A stretch of DNA of 64,000 bases from Curtobacterium sp. VKM Ac-1393 (GCF_015350995.1 NZ_JADKRW010000002.1:434001-498000), one strand, 5' to 3'; shown: positions 25,491-34,759, counted from the first letter of the stretch. Numbers and translations: made by a program. The notes: a model not told the origin generated them from the letters alone.

Positions 25491-27991
25491 GCGTGACCCT
25501 CCAGGATGTCGATCTCCGCTTGCGCGTCGGATTCGGTCGCTGCTGCGGTGCCTCCGGCTGTCGACCGGGAGGCCCGCCCCGCGTCGGACGCGTCGGTCAC
25601 CGTGTCGGCGTGGCCGGCTGCACCGACCGTGGTGGCGGGCACGAGCAGCGCGACCGGGTAGGTGGTGAGCAGTTCCGCGAGCGCGATGCCCCGGCTGGCC
25701 GGGAAGGTCCGACCGGTGAGCACGTCGACCCGGTCGACGGGGACGGCGTGCACGAGGGTGTCCCCCCAGCCGCCGACCCGGTCGAGTCCGATCGGCAGTC
25801 GCGTGGCGATCGTCACGGCGCCGCCGCGGTCGAACGCGACGACGTGGTCTGCTGCACTGCCGGTGGCCTCGAGCGCGAGGTACCGCGTGAACAGTTCCGG
25901 CTGGTCGCGGCGGAGTCGGAGCGCACGGGCGGTCACGAGGAGCTTCGCAGCGCCGTCGATCCCGACGGTGGGCAGGTCCTCGGGGCCGTCGTCGTCCGGG
26001 CCGTCGATCTCGGCGAGGACGTGGCGCCGTTCGGCGTAGTCCACGGCTCGGCGGTTGTCGGGGTCGACGAGGGAACGGTCCCAGAACTCGGTGCCCTGGT
26101 AGACGTCCGGCACGCCGGGCGCGGTGAGCTGCACGAGCTTCTGTGCCAGCCCGTTCGACCACCCCGCCGCGTCGATCCGTTCGTCGAGGGCATCGAGCAC
26201 GGCCACCACCGCGGGCTCGTCGAACGCCGCGTCGACGAGGGCGTGCATGCGCTCCTCGAACGCCGTGTCCGGCTCGGTCCAGGTGGTGCTGTCGCCGGCT
26301 TCACGCGACGCCTTCTCGGCGTAGGCGTGCAACCGCTCACGACTCGCGGGTCGCGCACCGACGATCGCCTGCCAGAGCAGGTCGGCGAACACGCGGTCCT
26401 CGAGCGGGACGAGGGACTGCAGCCGGTCGAGGGTGTCGGCCCACTCGCTGCCGAGCTCGGCCAGGACGGCGATGCGCGCTCGAGTGTCCTCGCTGCGCTT
26501 CGTGTCGTGGGTGGTGAGCGTCGTCATGGTGTGCGGCCAGCTGCCGAGCCGGTCGCGCTGCGCCTGGTGGAAGTCGGCCACGGACACCGCGAACACGCTC
26601 GGGTCACCGCCGACCTCGCTCAGGGACGTCAGACGCGAGGTGCGGTAGAACGCAGTGTCCTCGACACCCTTCGCCATCACCATGCCGCTCGTCTGCTGCA
26701 GGCGGACCGCGGCGGCGTTCTCCGGGTCCACGAGCGCCGGAGCGATGCGGTCGATGACGTCGTCGAGGTCGGGTCGGGCCTCGGCGGCGCGCTCGAGGGC
26801 GTCGATGAGGTGGTGTGCGCCCTCCGGCAGGTACGTGCGGTACACGTCGAAGGAGGCGATGACCTCGGCGAGCGCGTCGACGAGCCGTTCGTGCGTGATC
26901 GCGTCCGCTCCGGCGGTGACCGGGGCGAGGAGGCGGGCGAGTCGTTCGACCTCGCTGCCGAGGATGCCGTCGGCGATCCCGCGACGGGTGTCGTGCGTGA
27001 GCTGCTGCCAGTCGGCCGGTTCCGCTCCCGAAGCAGCGGAGAGCGCTGCTTCGCCCGCGGGGTCGACGAGCACGCGGTCCAGGATGCCGAGGGCATCGTA
27101 CCCGGTCGTACCGTCGACGGGCCACGAGCTCGGGAGCTCCTCGCCGGGTTCGAGGATCTTCTCGACGAGGGTGTACGCGCCGCCGGTCAGCTCGGCGAGG
27201 TCCTGCAGGTAGCCGGCGGGGTCGTACAGTCCGTCCGGGTGGTCGATGCGCAGTCCGTCGACTAGGCCGTCGCGGAACCAGCCGCCGATGACGCCGTGCG
27301 AGGCCGCGAAGACCTCGGGTTCCTCGACCCGGATGGCCGCGAGCGTGTTCACCGCGAAGAACCGGCGGTAGTTGAGCTCGTGGTCGGCACGCTTCCAGTG
27401 CACGAACGCGTAGTGCTGCAGCGCGTGCACGGCCTCGACCGAGTCGCCCGGGTGGGCGGTGCCCGGCGCGATCGGGTACGCGGTGTCGCCGACCCGGAGC
27501 ACGGGGTGCTCGGCGTCGGAGGTGTCGAGCGACACGGCGTCGAGCAGCCGGTCGTCGAGGACCGGTACTCGCACCTTGCCGTCGCCGGCCGCCCAGTCGA
27601 CGTCGAACGCCCACGCCACGGGGGAGCCCTTTCCGTGTTCGAGCAGGGACCACCACCACGGGTTGACCGCTGGGGTGGCGACGCCGACGTGGTTCGGGAC
27701 GACGTCGACGAGCACGCCCAGCCCGACGGCGTGCGCGGCCTCAGCCAGCGCCCGCAGTGCGTCGTCCCCGCCGCGGTCGGTGTCGACGTGGGTGTGGTCG
27801 ACGACGTCGTAGCCGTGGTTCGACCCCGGCTCGGACTGGAGCACGGGCGACAGGTAGAGCCAGTCGGCTCCGAGGTCGTGCACGTAGTCGACGAGGTCGC
27901 GGGCCGCGCCCAGGTCGAAGTCGGCCGACACCTGCAGCCGGTACGTGGAGACCGGGACGCGACGGCCGGTCTGCGGTGCACCGGCGGTCAT
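25487..27991 (-). CDS. treY: Maltooligosyltrehalose synthase
   Basis: 834 residues, GH13_26 length. It opens [41 protein letters not shown] (nucleophile), TLVEKIL (acid), GVEDTAFYR and [14 protein letters not shown] are all present. It converts the reducing-end alpha-1,4 bond of maltodextrins to the alpha,alpha-1,1 bond of trehalose. The C-terminal ~45 residues are Ala/Thr/Asp-rich and likely disordered. It overlaps both neighbours by four bases, so the three enzymes are translated as one unit. Confidence 0.96.
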   Translation of the reverse strand: MTAGAPQTGRRVPVSTYRLQVSADFDLGAARDLVDYVHDLGADWLYLSPVLQSEPGSNHGYDVVDHTHVDTDRGGDDALRALAEAAHAVGLGVLVDVVPNHVGVATPAVNPWWWSLLEHGKGSPVAWAFDVDWAAGDGKVRVPVLDDRLLDAVSLDTSDAEHPVLRVGDTAYPIAPGTAHPGDSVEAVHALQHYAFVHWKRADHELNYRRFFAVNTLAAIRVEEPEVFAASHGVIGGWFRDGLVDGLRIDHPDGLYDPAGYLQDLAELTGGAYTLVEKILEPGEELPSSWPVDGTTGYDALGILDRVLVDPAGEAALSAASGAEPADWQQLTHDTRRGIADGILGSEVERLARLLAPVTAGADAITHERLVDALAEVIASFDVYRTYLPEGAHHLIDALERAAEARPDLDDVIDRIAPALVDPENAAAVRLQQTSGMVMAKGVEDTAFYRTSRLTSLSEVGGDPSVFAVSVADFHQAQRDRLGSWPHTMTTLTTHDTKRSEDTRARIAVLAELGSEWADTLDRLQSLVPLEDRVFADLLWQAIVGARPASRERLHAYAEKASREAGDSTTWTEPDTAFEERMHALVDAAFDEPAVVAVLDALDERIDAAGWSNGLAQKLVQLTAPGVPDVYQGTEFWDRSLVDPDNRRAVDYAERRHVLAEIDGPDDDGPEDLPTVGIDGAAKLLVTARALRLRRDQPELFTRYLALEATGSAADHVVAFDRGGAVTIATRLPIGLDRVGGWGDTLVHAVPVDRVDVLTGRTFPASRGIALAELLTTYPVALLVPATTVGAAGHADTVTDASDAGRASRSTAGGTAAATESDAQAEIDILEGHA

Positions 27992-30222
27992 CGTGCGGTG
28001 CCGCTCGGCGCGGTGGAGCCGGCCGGGTTCGACGGGGTCACGGCGTCCTGCGGGGACCGGGGCTCCGGTGCGCCGTCGTGGTGCTGGACCTCGACCGGGG
28101 TGACCGAGACCTCGTGGTCCGGTTCGGCGCGGAGGACGATCATCGACCGGGCGGGGACGTCGAGCGGTGTGCCCGCTTCGACGATCTCGTCGCGGGCGCC
28201 CGGCTCGGCGGTGTCGATGCGGACCGTCCACCCGGGGGAGTACTCCTCGGGCGGCAACGTGAAGGTCACGACGTCGTCGTGAGCGTTGAAGTAGGTGATG
28301 AAGGCCACGTCGGTGACGCGCTCGCCGCGGGAGTCGCGCCCGCGGATGCCCTCGCCGTTCAGGTACATGCCGACGCTCTTGCCGAAGCCGGAGTCCCAGT
28401 CCTCCGGGGACATGGCGTCGCCTTCAGGTGTGAGCCAGACCACGTCGGGCAGGGGCTCGTCCTGGCCGCGGCGGACCGGGCGCCCGTTGAAGTACCGGGT
28501 GCGTCGGAACGTCGGGTGGTCGTGGCGGAGCTTCACGACGTCGGCCGTGAACTGGACGAGGTCGTCGTCCGCGGTCTCCCAGTCGATCCAGCTGATCTCG
28601 GAGTCCTGGGCGTAGACGTTGTTGTTGCCGGACTGCGAACGGCCGAGCTCGTCACCGTGGGCGATCATCGGCACGCCCTGGCTGAGGAGCAGGGTCGCCA
28701 GGAAGTTCCGACGGCGCTGCAGCCGCAGGGCGTTGACGGACTCGTCGTCGGTCGGGCCTTCGGCACCGGAGTTCCAGGACCGGTTGTGGCTCTCGCCGTC
28801 GTTGTTGTCCTCGCCGTTGGCCTCGTTGTGCTTCTCGTTGTAGGCGACGAGGTCGTACAGCGTGAAGCCGTCGTGGGCGGTGATGAAGTTGATGCTGGCC
28901 TTGGGGGTGCGGCCGTCGTGCTCGTACAGGTCGGCCGATCCGGAGATGCGCGAGGCGAACTCGCCCAGTGTGGACGACTCGCCACGCCAGAAGTCGCGCA
29001 CGGTGTCGCGGTACTTGCCGTTCCACTCCGACCACTGGGGCGGGAAGTTGCCGACCTGGTAGCCACCGGGGCCGACGTCCCACGGTTCGGCGATGAGCTT
29101 GACCTGCGACACGATCGGGTCCTGCTGCACGAGCTCGAAGAACGCCGACAGCCGGTCGACCTCGTAGAACTCGCGGGCGAGCGCCGAGGCGAGGTCGAAG
29201 CGGAAGCCGTCGACGTGCATCTCGGTCACCCAGTAACGCAGCGAATCGAGGATGAGCTGCAGCGAGTGCGGGTGCCCGACGTTGAGCGAGTTCCCGGTGC
29301 CCGTGTAGTCCATGTAGAACTTCTTGTCGTCGTCGACCAGGCGGTAGTAGGCCGCGTTGTCGATGCCTCGGAACGACAGGGTCGGCCCGAGGTGGTTCCC
29401 CTCGGCCGTGTGGTTGTAGACGACGTCGAGCACGACCTCGATGCCCGCGCGGTGGAGTTCGCGCACCATCGTCTTGAACTCCTGCACCTGCTGCCCCTGG
29501 TCGCCCGACGACGAGTAGTGCGAGTGCGGCGCGAAGAAGCCGATGGTGTTGTAGCCCCAGTAGTTCGACAGCCCCTTGTCCTGCAGGGTCGAGTCGTTCA
29601 CGAACTGGTGCACCGGCATGAGCTCGAGGGTGGTGATTCCCAGGCGCTTGAGGTGGTCGATGACCGCCGGGTGCGAGACGCCGGCGTAGGTGCCGCGCTG
29701 CTCTTCCGGAACGTCCGGGTGGGTCTCGGTGAGGCCCTTGACGTGCGCTTCGTAGATCACCGTCTCGCCGTAGGGCGTGCGCGGTGCACGGTCGCCCTGC
29801 CAGTCGAAGAACGGGTTGATGACGACGCCCTTCATCATGTGCGCGGCGGAGTCGTCGTCGTTCGTCGAGTCCGGGTCGCCGAACGTGTACGCGAAGAGCG
29901 ACTGGTCCCAGTCGATCTCGCCGCTCGTCGCCTTGGCGTAGGGGTCGAGCAGGAGCTTCGACGGGTTGCAGCGCGCGCCGCTGTCGGGGTCGTACGGGCC
30001 GTGGACACGGAAGCCGTACTCCTGACCGGGGCCGACGTTGGGCAGGTAGGCGTGCCAGACGTAGGCGTCGACCTCGACGAGGGGGATGCACTCTTCGTTG
30101 CCGTCGGTGTCGAACAGACAGAGTTCGACGCGCTCGGCGACCTCGCTGAAGAGCGCGAAGTTCGTGCCGCTTCCGTCGTAGGTCGCCCCGAGCGGGTACG
30201 GGTTGCCGGGCCAGGTGTGCAA
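27988..30222 (-). CDS. glgX: Glycogen debranching enzyme (isoamylase type)
   Basis: 744 residues. HTWPGNPYPLGATYDGSGTN at the very N-terminus is the standard opening of actinobacterial GlgX/TreX. The CBM48 domain is followed by a GH13_11 barrel with VVYNHTAEGN, DGFRFDLASAL (nucleophile), IAEPWDVG (acid) and FITAHDGFTLYDLV. It cleaves alpha-1,6 branches of glycogen, feeding linear dextrins to TreY. The only start that fits is TTG at 30222, with GGAGG five bases before it. It is first gene of the trehalose operon. Confidence 0.94.
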   Translation of the reverse strand: MHTWPGNPYPLGATYDGSGTNFALFSEVAERVELCLFDTDGNEECIPLVEVDAYVWHAYLPNVGPGQEYGFRVHGPYDPDSGARCNPSKLLLDPYAKATSGEIDWDQSLFAYTFGDPDSTNDDDSAAHMMKGVVINPFFDWQGDRAPRTPYGETVIYEAHVKGLTETHPDVPEEQRGTYAGVSHPAVIDHLKRLGITTLELMPVHQFVNDSTLQDKGLSNYWGYNTIGFFAPHSHYSSSGDQGQQVQEFKTMVRELHRAGIEVVLDVVYNHTAEGNHLGPTLSFRGIDNAAYYRLVDDDKKFYMDYTGTGNSLNVGHPHSLQLILDSLRYWVTEMHVDGFRFDLASALAREFYEVDRLSAFFELVQQDPIVSQVKLIAEPWDVGPGGYQVGNFPPQWSEWNGKYRDTVRDFWRGESSTLGEFASRISGSADLYEHDGRTPKASINFITAHDGFTLYDLVAYNEKHNEANGEDNNDGESHNRSWNSGAEGPTDDESVNALRLQRRRNFLATLLLSQGVPMIAHGDELGRSQSGNNNVYAQDSEISWIDWETADDDLVQFTADVVKLRHDHPTFRRTRYFNGRPVRRGQDEPLPDVVWLTPEGDAMSPEDWDSGFGKSVGMYLNGEGIRGRDSRGERVTDVAFITYFNAHDDVVTFTLPPEEYSPGWTVRIDTAEPGARDEIVEAGTPLDVPARSMIVLRAEPDHEVSVTPVEVQHHDGAPEPRSPQDAVTPSNPAGSTAPSGTAR

Positions 30223-30248
30223 ACGGTCCTCCAGGTGATGGTCGCGCC

Positions 30249-30254
30249 AACATA
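30249..30254 (-). promoter_or_regulatory. Possible -10 (TATGTT) of the trehalose operon
   Basis: Minus-strand TATGTT sits about 30 bases before the glgX start, leaving room for its Shine-Dalgarno. I cannot see a matching -35. Confidence 0.35.
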
Positions 30255-30338
30255 TCGGTGACACCCGTCCGCGTCCGCAGACAAGCACCAGCTGTGTACC
30301 CGTGCGCGCGTGGCCCGGCCTGTGGAGGAACGGACGAG

Positions 30339-30344
30339 TAGCGT
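30339..30344 (+). promoter_or_regulatory. Candidate -10 (TAGCGT) of the GerW-like gene
   Basis: TAGCGT, seven bases, ATG at 30352, with no ribosome-binding sequence. The hexamer is the same as that of the gene at 14449. Confidence 0.55.
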
Positions 30345-30351
30345 CGCGCGC

Positions 30352-30672
30352 ATGGCCAACATCGTCACGCAGATCGCAGACAAGGTACGCCCGATCGGCG
30401 TCTCCACGAACTACGGAGACCCCGTCGAAGTCGGCGACCAGACCCTCATCCCGGTGTCCCTCGGCTGGTTCGGCTTCGGGGGCGGCGGGGACGACGAGAA
30501 CGGCGGCGGCGGTGGCGGCGGCGCGTCGATCCCGGTCGGCGCGTACATCCGTCGCCCCGGCAAGGACCTGGAGTTCGAGCCGAACCTCATCTCGCTCGTC
30601 GCCGTGAGCATCCCGCTCGTCTGGGTGACCGGCACCGTGCTCCGCAAACTGGTGCGCGTGCTGAAGAAGTAG
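30352..30672 (+). CDS. GerW/YtfJ-family small protein
   Basis: 106 residues. VSTNYGDPVEVGDQTLIPVSLGWFGFGGGG followed by a Gly run and SIPVGAYIRRPG is the pattern of the spore YtfJ/GerW family (usually YGxPVxxGxxTVIPV and a Gly-rich loop). A C-terminal hydrophobic segment (LISLVAVSIPLVWVTGTVL) and a basic end suggest membrane association. The organism is presumably non-sporulating, so the role is not spore germination; it is unknown. It is monocistronic, closed by a strong terminator. Confidence 0.8.
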   Translation: MANIVTQIADKVRPIGVSTNYGDPVEVGDQTLIPVSLGWFGFGGGGDDENGGGGGGGASIPVGAYIRRPGKDLEFEPNLISLVAVSIPLVWVTGTVLRKLVRVLKK

Positions 30673-30680
30673 CGACACAC

Positions 30681-30724
30681 CGGACGGGAGGCCCGTGGCG
30701 GACCCGCCACGGGCCTCCCGTCCG
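30681..30724 (+). terminator. 20-bp-stem terminator, CGGACGGGAGGC family
   Basis: Perfect 20-bp arms around loop GACC. The arms are identical to those at 15469-15512, 15 kb away; only the loop and the trailing bases differ. Confidence 0.88.
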
Positions 30725-30730
30725 TCGTGT

Positions 30731-30758
30731 GGTCGCGACCAGACACGCGGTCGCGACC
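30731..30758. promoter_or_regulatory. Paired GGTCGCGACC palindromes
   Basis: The 10-bp palindrome occurs at 30731-30740 and again at 30749-30758, 18 bp apart, just upstream of the riboswitch promoter's -10. They could bind a dimeric regulator on one face of the helix. Confidence 0.45.
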
Positions 30759-30763
30759 ACGTC

Positions 30764-30769
30764 TAGACT
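30764..30769 (+). promoter_or_regulatory. Candidate -10 (TAGACT) of the riboswitch transcript
   Basis: TAGACT would start transcription near 30776, right at the 5' edge of the TPP aptamer. Confidence 0.6.
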
Positions 30770-30777
30770 GCTGGGAC

Positions 30778-30868
30778 ACACACGGGAGTCCGGGACCGCC
30801 GGGCTGAGAGGGAGCGAGTGGCGCTCCGACCGTCGAACCTGATCCGGATCATGCCGGCGCAGGGAGGA
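30778..30868 (+). ncRNA. TPP riboswitch (THI element)
   Basis: It contains the diagnostic conserved blocks in order: GGGCTGAGAG at 30801-30810, then ACCTGATCCGGATCATGCCGGCGCAGGGAG from 30837, split by a variable GAGCG-containing stem. The Shine-Dalgarno GGAGGAG for the next gene begins inside the 3' edge of the aptamer, so thiamine diphosphate binding most likely hides the ribosome site (translational control). The boundary is approximate to a few bases. Confidence 0.95.
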
Positions 30869-30878
30869 GTCCAGCACC

Positions 30879-31517
30879 ATGTCTTCTGGCACGTCATCAA
30901 CCGTCCCCACCGCCCCGCGGCGATCGCTGCGCTGGCGGGTCGTCGACATCGTCGTGGCGAGCGTGCTCGCCGTCGCGCTCGGCGTCGTCTTCCGGCTGTG
31001 GGAGTTCGGCTACGAACCCATCAGCGCCGTCATGGACCTCGTCCTCCCGGGCACGAAGGCCCTGTTCGGCGGAGTGTGGTTGCTCGCCGGACCGCTCGTC
31101 GCGATCGTCGTCCGCAAGCCCGGCGCCGCGCTCTACGGTGAGATGGTCGCCGCATCGGTCGAGGCGCTCTTCGGCACCCAGTGGGGCTGGTTGACGCTCG
31201 AGGCCGGGCTCGTCCAGGGCCTCGGTGCCGAGATCGTCCTCGCCCTGTTCCTGTACCGCGTGTACCGCCTGCCGGTCGTCGTCCTCGCAGGGGCTGCGGC
31301 CGGACTCGCGCTCGGCATCAACGACACCGTGCTCTGGTACCCCGGGCTCGACGCAGCGTTCAAGGTCGTCTACGTCGTCTGCGCGATCATCTCGGGTGCC
31401 GTGATCGCGGGTGCCGGCTCGTGGTTGGTCGTCCGCGCGCTCGCACGGACCGGTGTGCTGTCCTCGTTCGCGGCCGGACGCGAGCACAGCCGACGCCGGC
31501 CGCGCGAACTGGTGTGA
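30879..31517 (+). CDS. ECF transporter S component, YkoE family (thiamine or HMP)
   Basis: 212 residues with five to six membrane helices, from VVDIVVASVLAVALGVVFRLW. YEPISAVMDLVLPGTKALFGGVWLLAGPL, KPGAALYGEMVAASVEAL and QGLGAEIVLALF are characteristic of YkoE. The S component binds the vitamin or precursor and docks to the energy module encoded next. Control by the TPP riboswitch supports thiamine, its pyrimidine precursor, or a phosphate of either as the ligand. The stop overlaps the GTG of the energising protein. Confidence 0.93.
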   Translation: MSSGTSSTVPTAPRRSLRWRVVDIVVASVLAVALGVVFRLWEFGYEPISAVMDLVLPGTKALFGGVWLLAGPLVAIVVRKPGAALYGEMVAASVEALFGTQWGWLTLEAGLVQGLGAEIVLALFLYRVYRLPVVVLAGAAAGLALGINDTVLWYPGLDAAFKVVYVVCAIISGAVIAGAGSWLVVRALARTGVLSSFAAGREHSRRRPRELV

Positions 31518-34204
31518 CGGCGTCCGCCCCGTCGTCGACGTCCCCGGACGTCGTCGGCGTGCGCCCCGCGCGCATCACGTTCCACGGCTGGGGGTGGCGG
31601 TACCCCGAGCGTGCCGAGTGGGCCGTGCGTGGCGTCGACCTGATCGTCGAACCGGGGGAGCGGGTCGCGATCGTCGGCCCGTCCGGTGCCGGCAAGTCGA
31701 CACTGCTCCGAGCGGTCGCCGCCGTGCTGCCCGACGAACCCGACGCCACGGACGACACCGCTGCCTCCGCGCAGGGCTCGGTCCTCGTCGACGGTGCCGA
31801 CCCCCGCGCGGTCCGCGGGCGTGTCGGCCTCGTCATGCAGGACCCCGAAGCGCACACGGTGATGTCCCGGATCGGCGACGACGTGGCCTTCGGCTGCGAG
31901 AACACCGGCGTCCCGCGCGACGAGATCTGGGAACGGGTGCGGTCGGCGCTCGACGTCGTCGGGCTCGATCTGCCCCTGGGACGCTCCACCGCGATGCTGT
32001 CCGGCGGACAACGGCAACGACTGGCGCTCGCCGGTGTGCTGGCCATGCGGCCGGGCGCCCTCGTGCTCGACGAACCCTGCGCGAACCTCGACCCTGCGGG
32101 CGTGGCGCAGGTGCACGACGCCGTCCGGGCACTGCTCGACGAGACCGGGGCGACCCTGCTCGTCGTGGAGCACCGCATCGGCACCTGGCTCGACCTGGTC
32201 GACCGGCTCGTGCTGCTCGAGCGCGGCGGCGGTGTCGTCGCGGACGGCGCGCCTGCCGAGGTGCTCGCTCGCCACGGCGCCGCCCTGACCGCGGCCGGGG
32301 TCTGGGTGCCCGGTGCCGAACCCGAGCGCGGTACGGCCCGCGGTCAGCGTGCCCCTGCGCGAGCGGGCGAAATGCCGGGGTCGGGCGCGGGAGGGACCGC
32401 GGCATTCCGCCCGCTCGGCGAGGGGACGTCCGACGAGGGGGCGCTCGCGGACGGCCGGGCGGGACGAACGGGCGAAATGCCCGGGACGTCTTCGGGAGGG
32501 ACCGCGGCATTTCGCCCGCTCGGCGAGGGGGCGGGCGGCGAGGGGGCGGGCGTGAGCGACGGTGAGGGTGCGGGTGCGGGTGCGGGTGCGGGCGCGGGGG
32601 CGAGAGCGGCGGTGTTGCTCGAGGCGCGGGACCTCGGGACCGCCCGAGGCAAGCGACAGCGAGTGGGCAGCGGGATCGACCTGACACTCCGGGCCGGGCA
32701 GGTCCTGGCGGTCACCGGGCCCAACGGCGTCGGCAAGTCCACGCTCGGGCTCACACTCGCGGGGCTCCTGCCTCCGGTCGCGGGGGAGCTCGCGGCCACG
32801 ACGGACCTCGCCGCCGGCCTCGACCCCGCGCCGCACACCTGGTCGAGCCGTGCACTGTCCGCCCGCATCGGCACCGTCTTCCAAGACCCCGAGCACCAGT
32901 TCGTGGCCCGCTCCGTCCGCGAGGAGGTCGAGGCCGGACCCCGCGCGCTCGGAGCTCCCGACGCCGCGGATCGGGCCGATGTGCTGCTCCCCGAGTTCGG
33001 CCTCGCGCACCTGGCCGACGCGAACCCGTTCACGCTGTCCGGCGGCGAGCAACGTCGGCTCGCGATCGCGGCAGTGGTCGCGGCGCGCCCCCCGGTCGTC
33101 GTGCTCGACGAACCGACCTCCGGGCAGGACCGCTCCACGTGGGACGCCGTCGTCCGGCACCTCGGAGCACTCGCGGACGCCGGCACCACCGTCGTCGCCG
33201 TCACGCACGACCGCGACCTGATCCGGGCGTTGGACGCCGACGAGGTCGTGCTCACGGCGGCCGGTGCCCGGCGCGTGGAACGCGACCAGGGGCATGCGAC
33301 GGTGGCCACTCCGGAGACGGTGCCGACGGCGGCGAGCCGAGCCGCGCCTCCAGGCCGACCGACCGTGACCGACGCGACGGACGCAACCATGACCGACGCG
33401 CCCCCGAGCGACGCGACAGCGACCGCAACCGCAACCGACGCGACCCCGACCGGCCCCCGCCGCGGCATCGGCGTCGTCCAGCCGGTGGCCTCGCTCGTCG
33501 GCGTCCTCGCGCTCGGCGTGTGCCTGGTGCTGAGCCTCGACGTCGTGTCCGCTGCCGTCGCCCTCGGACTCGAACTCGCCCTGCTGCCGCTCCTGCGGCT
33601 GCCGGTGCGGACCCTGCTGCTGCGAGTGTCGCCGGTCCTCATCGCCGTGCCGCTGACGGCGGTGAGCATCGCGCTGTACGGACGACCCTCGGGACGGGAG
33701 TGGTTCGACTTCGGCTTCGCCCACGTCACCGACGGGTCGCTGACGCTCGCCCTGGCGACGGCGCTCCGCGTGCTCGCGGTGGGGTTGCCGGCGGTCGCGC
33801 TCTTCATCCGCGTCGACCCGACGGACCTGGCCGACGGCCTCGCGCAGGTGCTGCGGTTGCCGGCGCGGTTCGTGCTCGGTGCGCTCGCCGCCATCCGGAT
33901 GATGACGCTGCTGGTGGACGACTGGCGGCAGCTCGCGATGGCCAGACGTGCGCGGGGACTGGCCGACACCGGACGGCTGCGACGCGGGGCCTCGATGGCG
34001 TTCGCGCTCCTGGTGCTCGCGCTGCGGCGTGCGACGACGCTGGCGGTGGCGATGGAGTCGCGCGGGTTCGGGGCTCCCGGCCGGCGCACGTGGGCGCGGG
34101 CCGCGCGGTTCGCAGGGCCCGAGGGGGCGATGGTCGCGGGGCTCGTCGGCATCGGCGTGATGTCGATCGCAGTCGCTGTGGGAGCGGGGACCTGGCGTGC
34201 CTGA
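31514..34204 (+). CDS. ECF energising module as one chain: ATPase-ATPase-EcfT fusion with in-frame palindromic inserts
   Basis: 896 residues. ATPase domain 1 (~10-250): GPSGAGKST near 55, LSGGQRQRLALAG near 162 and LVLDEPCANLD near 183. ATPase domain 2 (~365-595): GPNGVGKST near 402, LSGGEQRRLAIA near 509 and VVVLDEPTSGQD near 529. The C-terminal EcfT part (~655-896) is membrane-embedded with coupling motifs ARRARGLADT and MESRGFGAPGRRT. This equals YkoD plus YkoC, which are separate proteins in Bacillus. The inter-ATPase linker (~255-365) holds two copies of the 56-bp palindrome translated as AGEMPGSG...AAFRPLG. The second linker is Thr/Ala/Asp-rich. GTG start by overlap with ykoE. Confidence 0.92.
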   Translation: MTASAPSSTSPDVVGVRPARITFHGWGWRYPERAEWAVRGVDLIVEPGERVAIVGPSGAGKSTLLRAVAAVLPDEPDATDDTAASAQGSVLVDGADPRAVRGRVGLVMQDPEAHTVMSRIGDDVAFGCENTGVPRDEIWERVRSALDVVGLDLPLGRSTAMLSGGQRQRLALAGVLAMRPGALVLDEPCANLDPAGVAQVHDAVRALLDETGATLLVVEHRIGTWLDLVDRLVLLERGGGVVADGAPAEVLARHGAALTAAGVWVPGAEPERGTARGQRAPARAGEMPGSGAGGTAAFRPLGEGTSDEGALADGRAGRTGEMPGTSSGGTAAFRPLGEGAGGEGAGVSDGEGAGAGAGAGAGARAAVLLEARDLGTARGKRQRVGSGIDLTLRAGQVLAVTGPNGVGKSTLGLTLAGLLPPVAGELAATTDLAAGLDPAPHTWSSRALSARIGTVFQDPEHQFVARSVREEVEAGPRALGAPDAADRADVLLPEFGLAHLADANPFTLSGGEQRRLAIAAVVAARPPVVVLDEPTSGQDRSTWDAVVRHLGALADAGTTVVAVTHDRDLIRALDADEVVLTAAGARRVERDQGHATVATPETVPTAASRAAPPGRPTVTDATDATMTDAPPSDATATATATDATPTGPRRGIGVVQPVASLVGVLALGVCLVLSLDVVSAAVALGLELALLPLLRLPVRTLLLRVSPVLIAVPLTAVSIALYGRPSGREWFDFGFAHVTDGSLTLALATALRVLAVGLPAVALFIRVDPTDLADGLAQVLRLPARFVLGALAAIRMMTLLVDDWRQLAMARRARGLADTGRLRRGASMAFALLVLALRRATTLAVAMESRGFGAPGRRTWARAARFAGPEGAMVAGLVGIGVMSIAVAVGAGTWRA
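32361..32416 (+). repeat. GAGCGGGCGAAATGCC palindrome, copy F, inside a coding sequence
   Basis: 56 bp within codons ~283-301 of the ECF fusion. The right arm has one change (GGCATTCCGCCCGCTC). The inserted frame has no stop and reads AGEMPG at one arm and AAFRPL at the other. Confidence 0.93.
32466..32521 (+). repeat. GAGCGGGCGAAATGCC palindrome, copy G, inside a coding sequence
   Basis: 56 bp within codons ~318-336 of the ECF fusion, starting 105 bases (35 codons) after copy F, so both copies are read in the same frame. The left arm starts GAACGGGCG; the right arm is perfect. Confidence 0.93.
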
Positions 34205-34730
34205 CGCGTCGGAGCTGGCACAGGGCGTCGCTGTTGCTGCCTCCGGGGCCGCCGCGGCATCCGGCGGGCGGATCGTGGTGCTCGTCGACGGACGCTCCGG
34301 CACCGGCAAGACGACCCTCGGCGACCAGCTCGCGCAGCTGCTGGGAGCGCAGGTCGTGCACCTCGACGACCTCTACCCGGGGTGGGACGGACTCCGCGCG
34401 GCCTCCGACGCGGTTGCGCGCGACGTCCTCGGCGCACCGAGCGGCTACCGCCGGTGGGACTGGAAAGCCGACCGTGCGGCGGAGTGGACCGTGGTGGACC
34501 CCGACCGGCCGATCGTGATCGAGGGCTGCGGGGCGGTGTCACGGGCGTCGGTGCCGCTGGCCTCGCTCGCGGTGTGGCTCGAGGCCGACGACACCGTGCG
34601 GTGGGACCGGGCGATCGGCCGCGACGGCGAGGTGTTCGCGCGCGAGTGGGATCGGTGGGCCGCGCAGGAGCGGGCGTTCATCGCCGCCGAGGACCCGGCT
34701 GCCCTGGCCGACGTGGTGCTGCGGACGTAA
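34197..34730 (+). CDS. P-loop nucleoside/uridine kinase-like protein
   Basis: 177 residues. Walker A GRSGTGKTT near residue 32, then QVVHLDDLYPGWDGL, a substrate-acidic motif typical of uridine/phosphoribulokinase-like small kinases, and a C-terminal lid (RWDRAIGRDGEVFAREWDRW). The GTG start overlaps the ECF fusion stop by eight bases, so it is part of the riboswitch operon. A role in phosphorylating an imported precursor is tempting, but the family is generic and the substrate is unknown. Confidence 0.8.
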   Translation: MPDASELAQGVAVAASGAAAASGGRIVVLVDGRSGTGKTTLGDQLAQLLGAQVVHLDDLYPGWDGLRAASDAVARDVLGAPSGYRRWDWKADRAAEWTVVDPDRPIVIEGCGAVSRASVPLASLAVWLEADDTVRWDRAIGRDGEVFAREWDRWAAQERAFIAAEDPAALADVVLRT

Positions 34731-34759
34731 CGGGCCGGCCGCACGAGTCCCGGACTGCG

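Noticed and set aside
31370..34309. 979-residue minus-strand open frame across the ECF operon
   Set aside because: It is antisense to the well-supported fusion gene and has no recognisable domain; long antisense frames are usual at this GC content.
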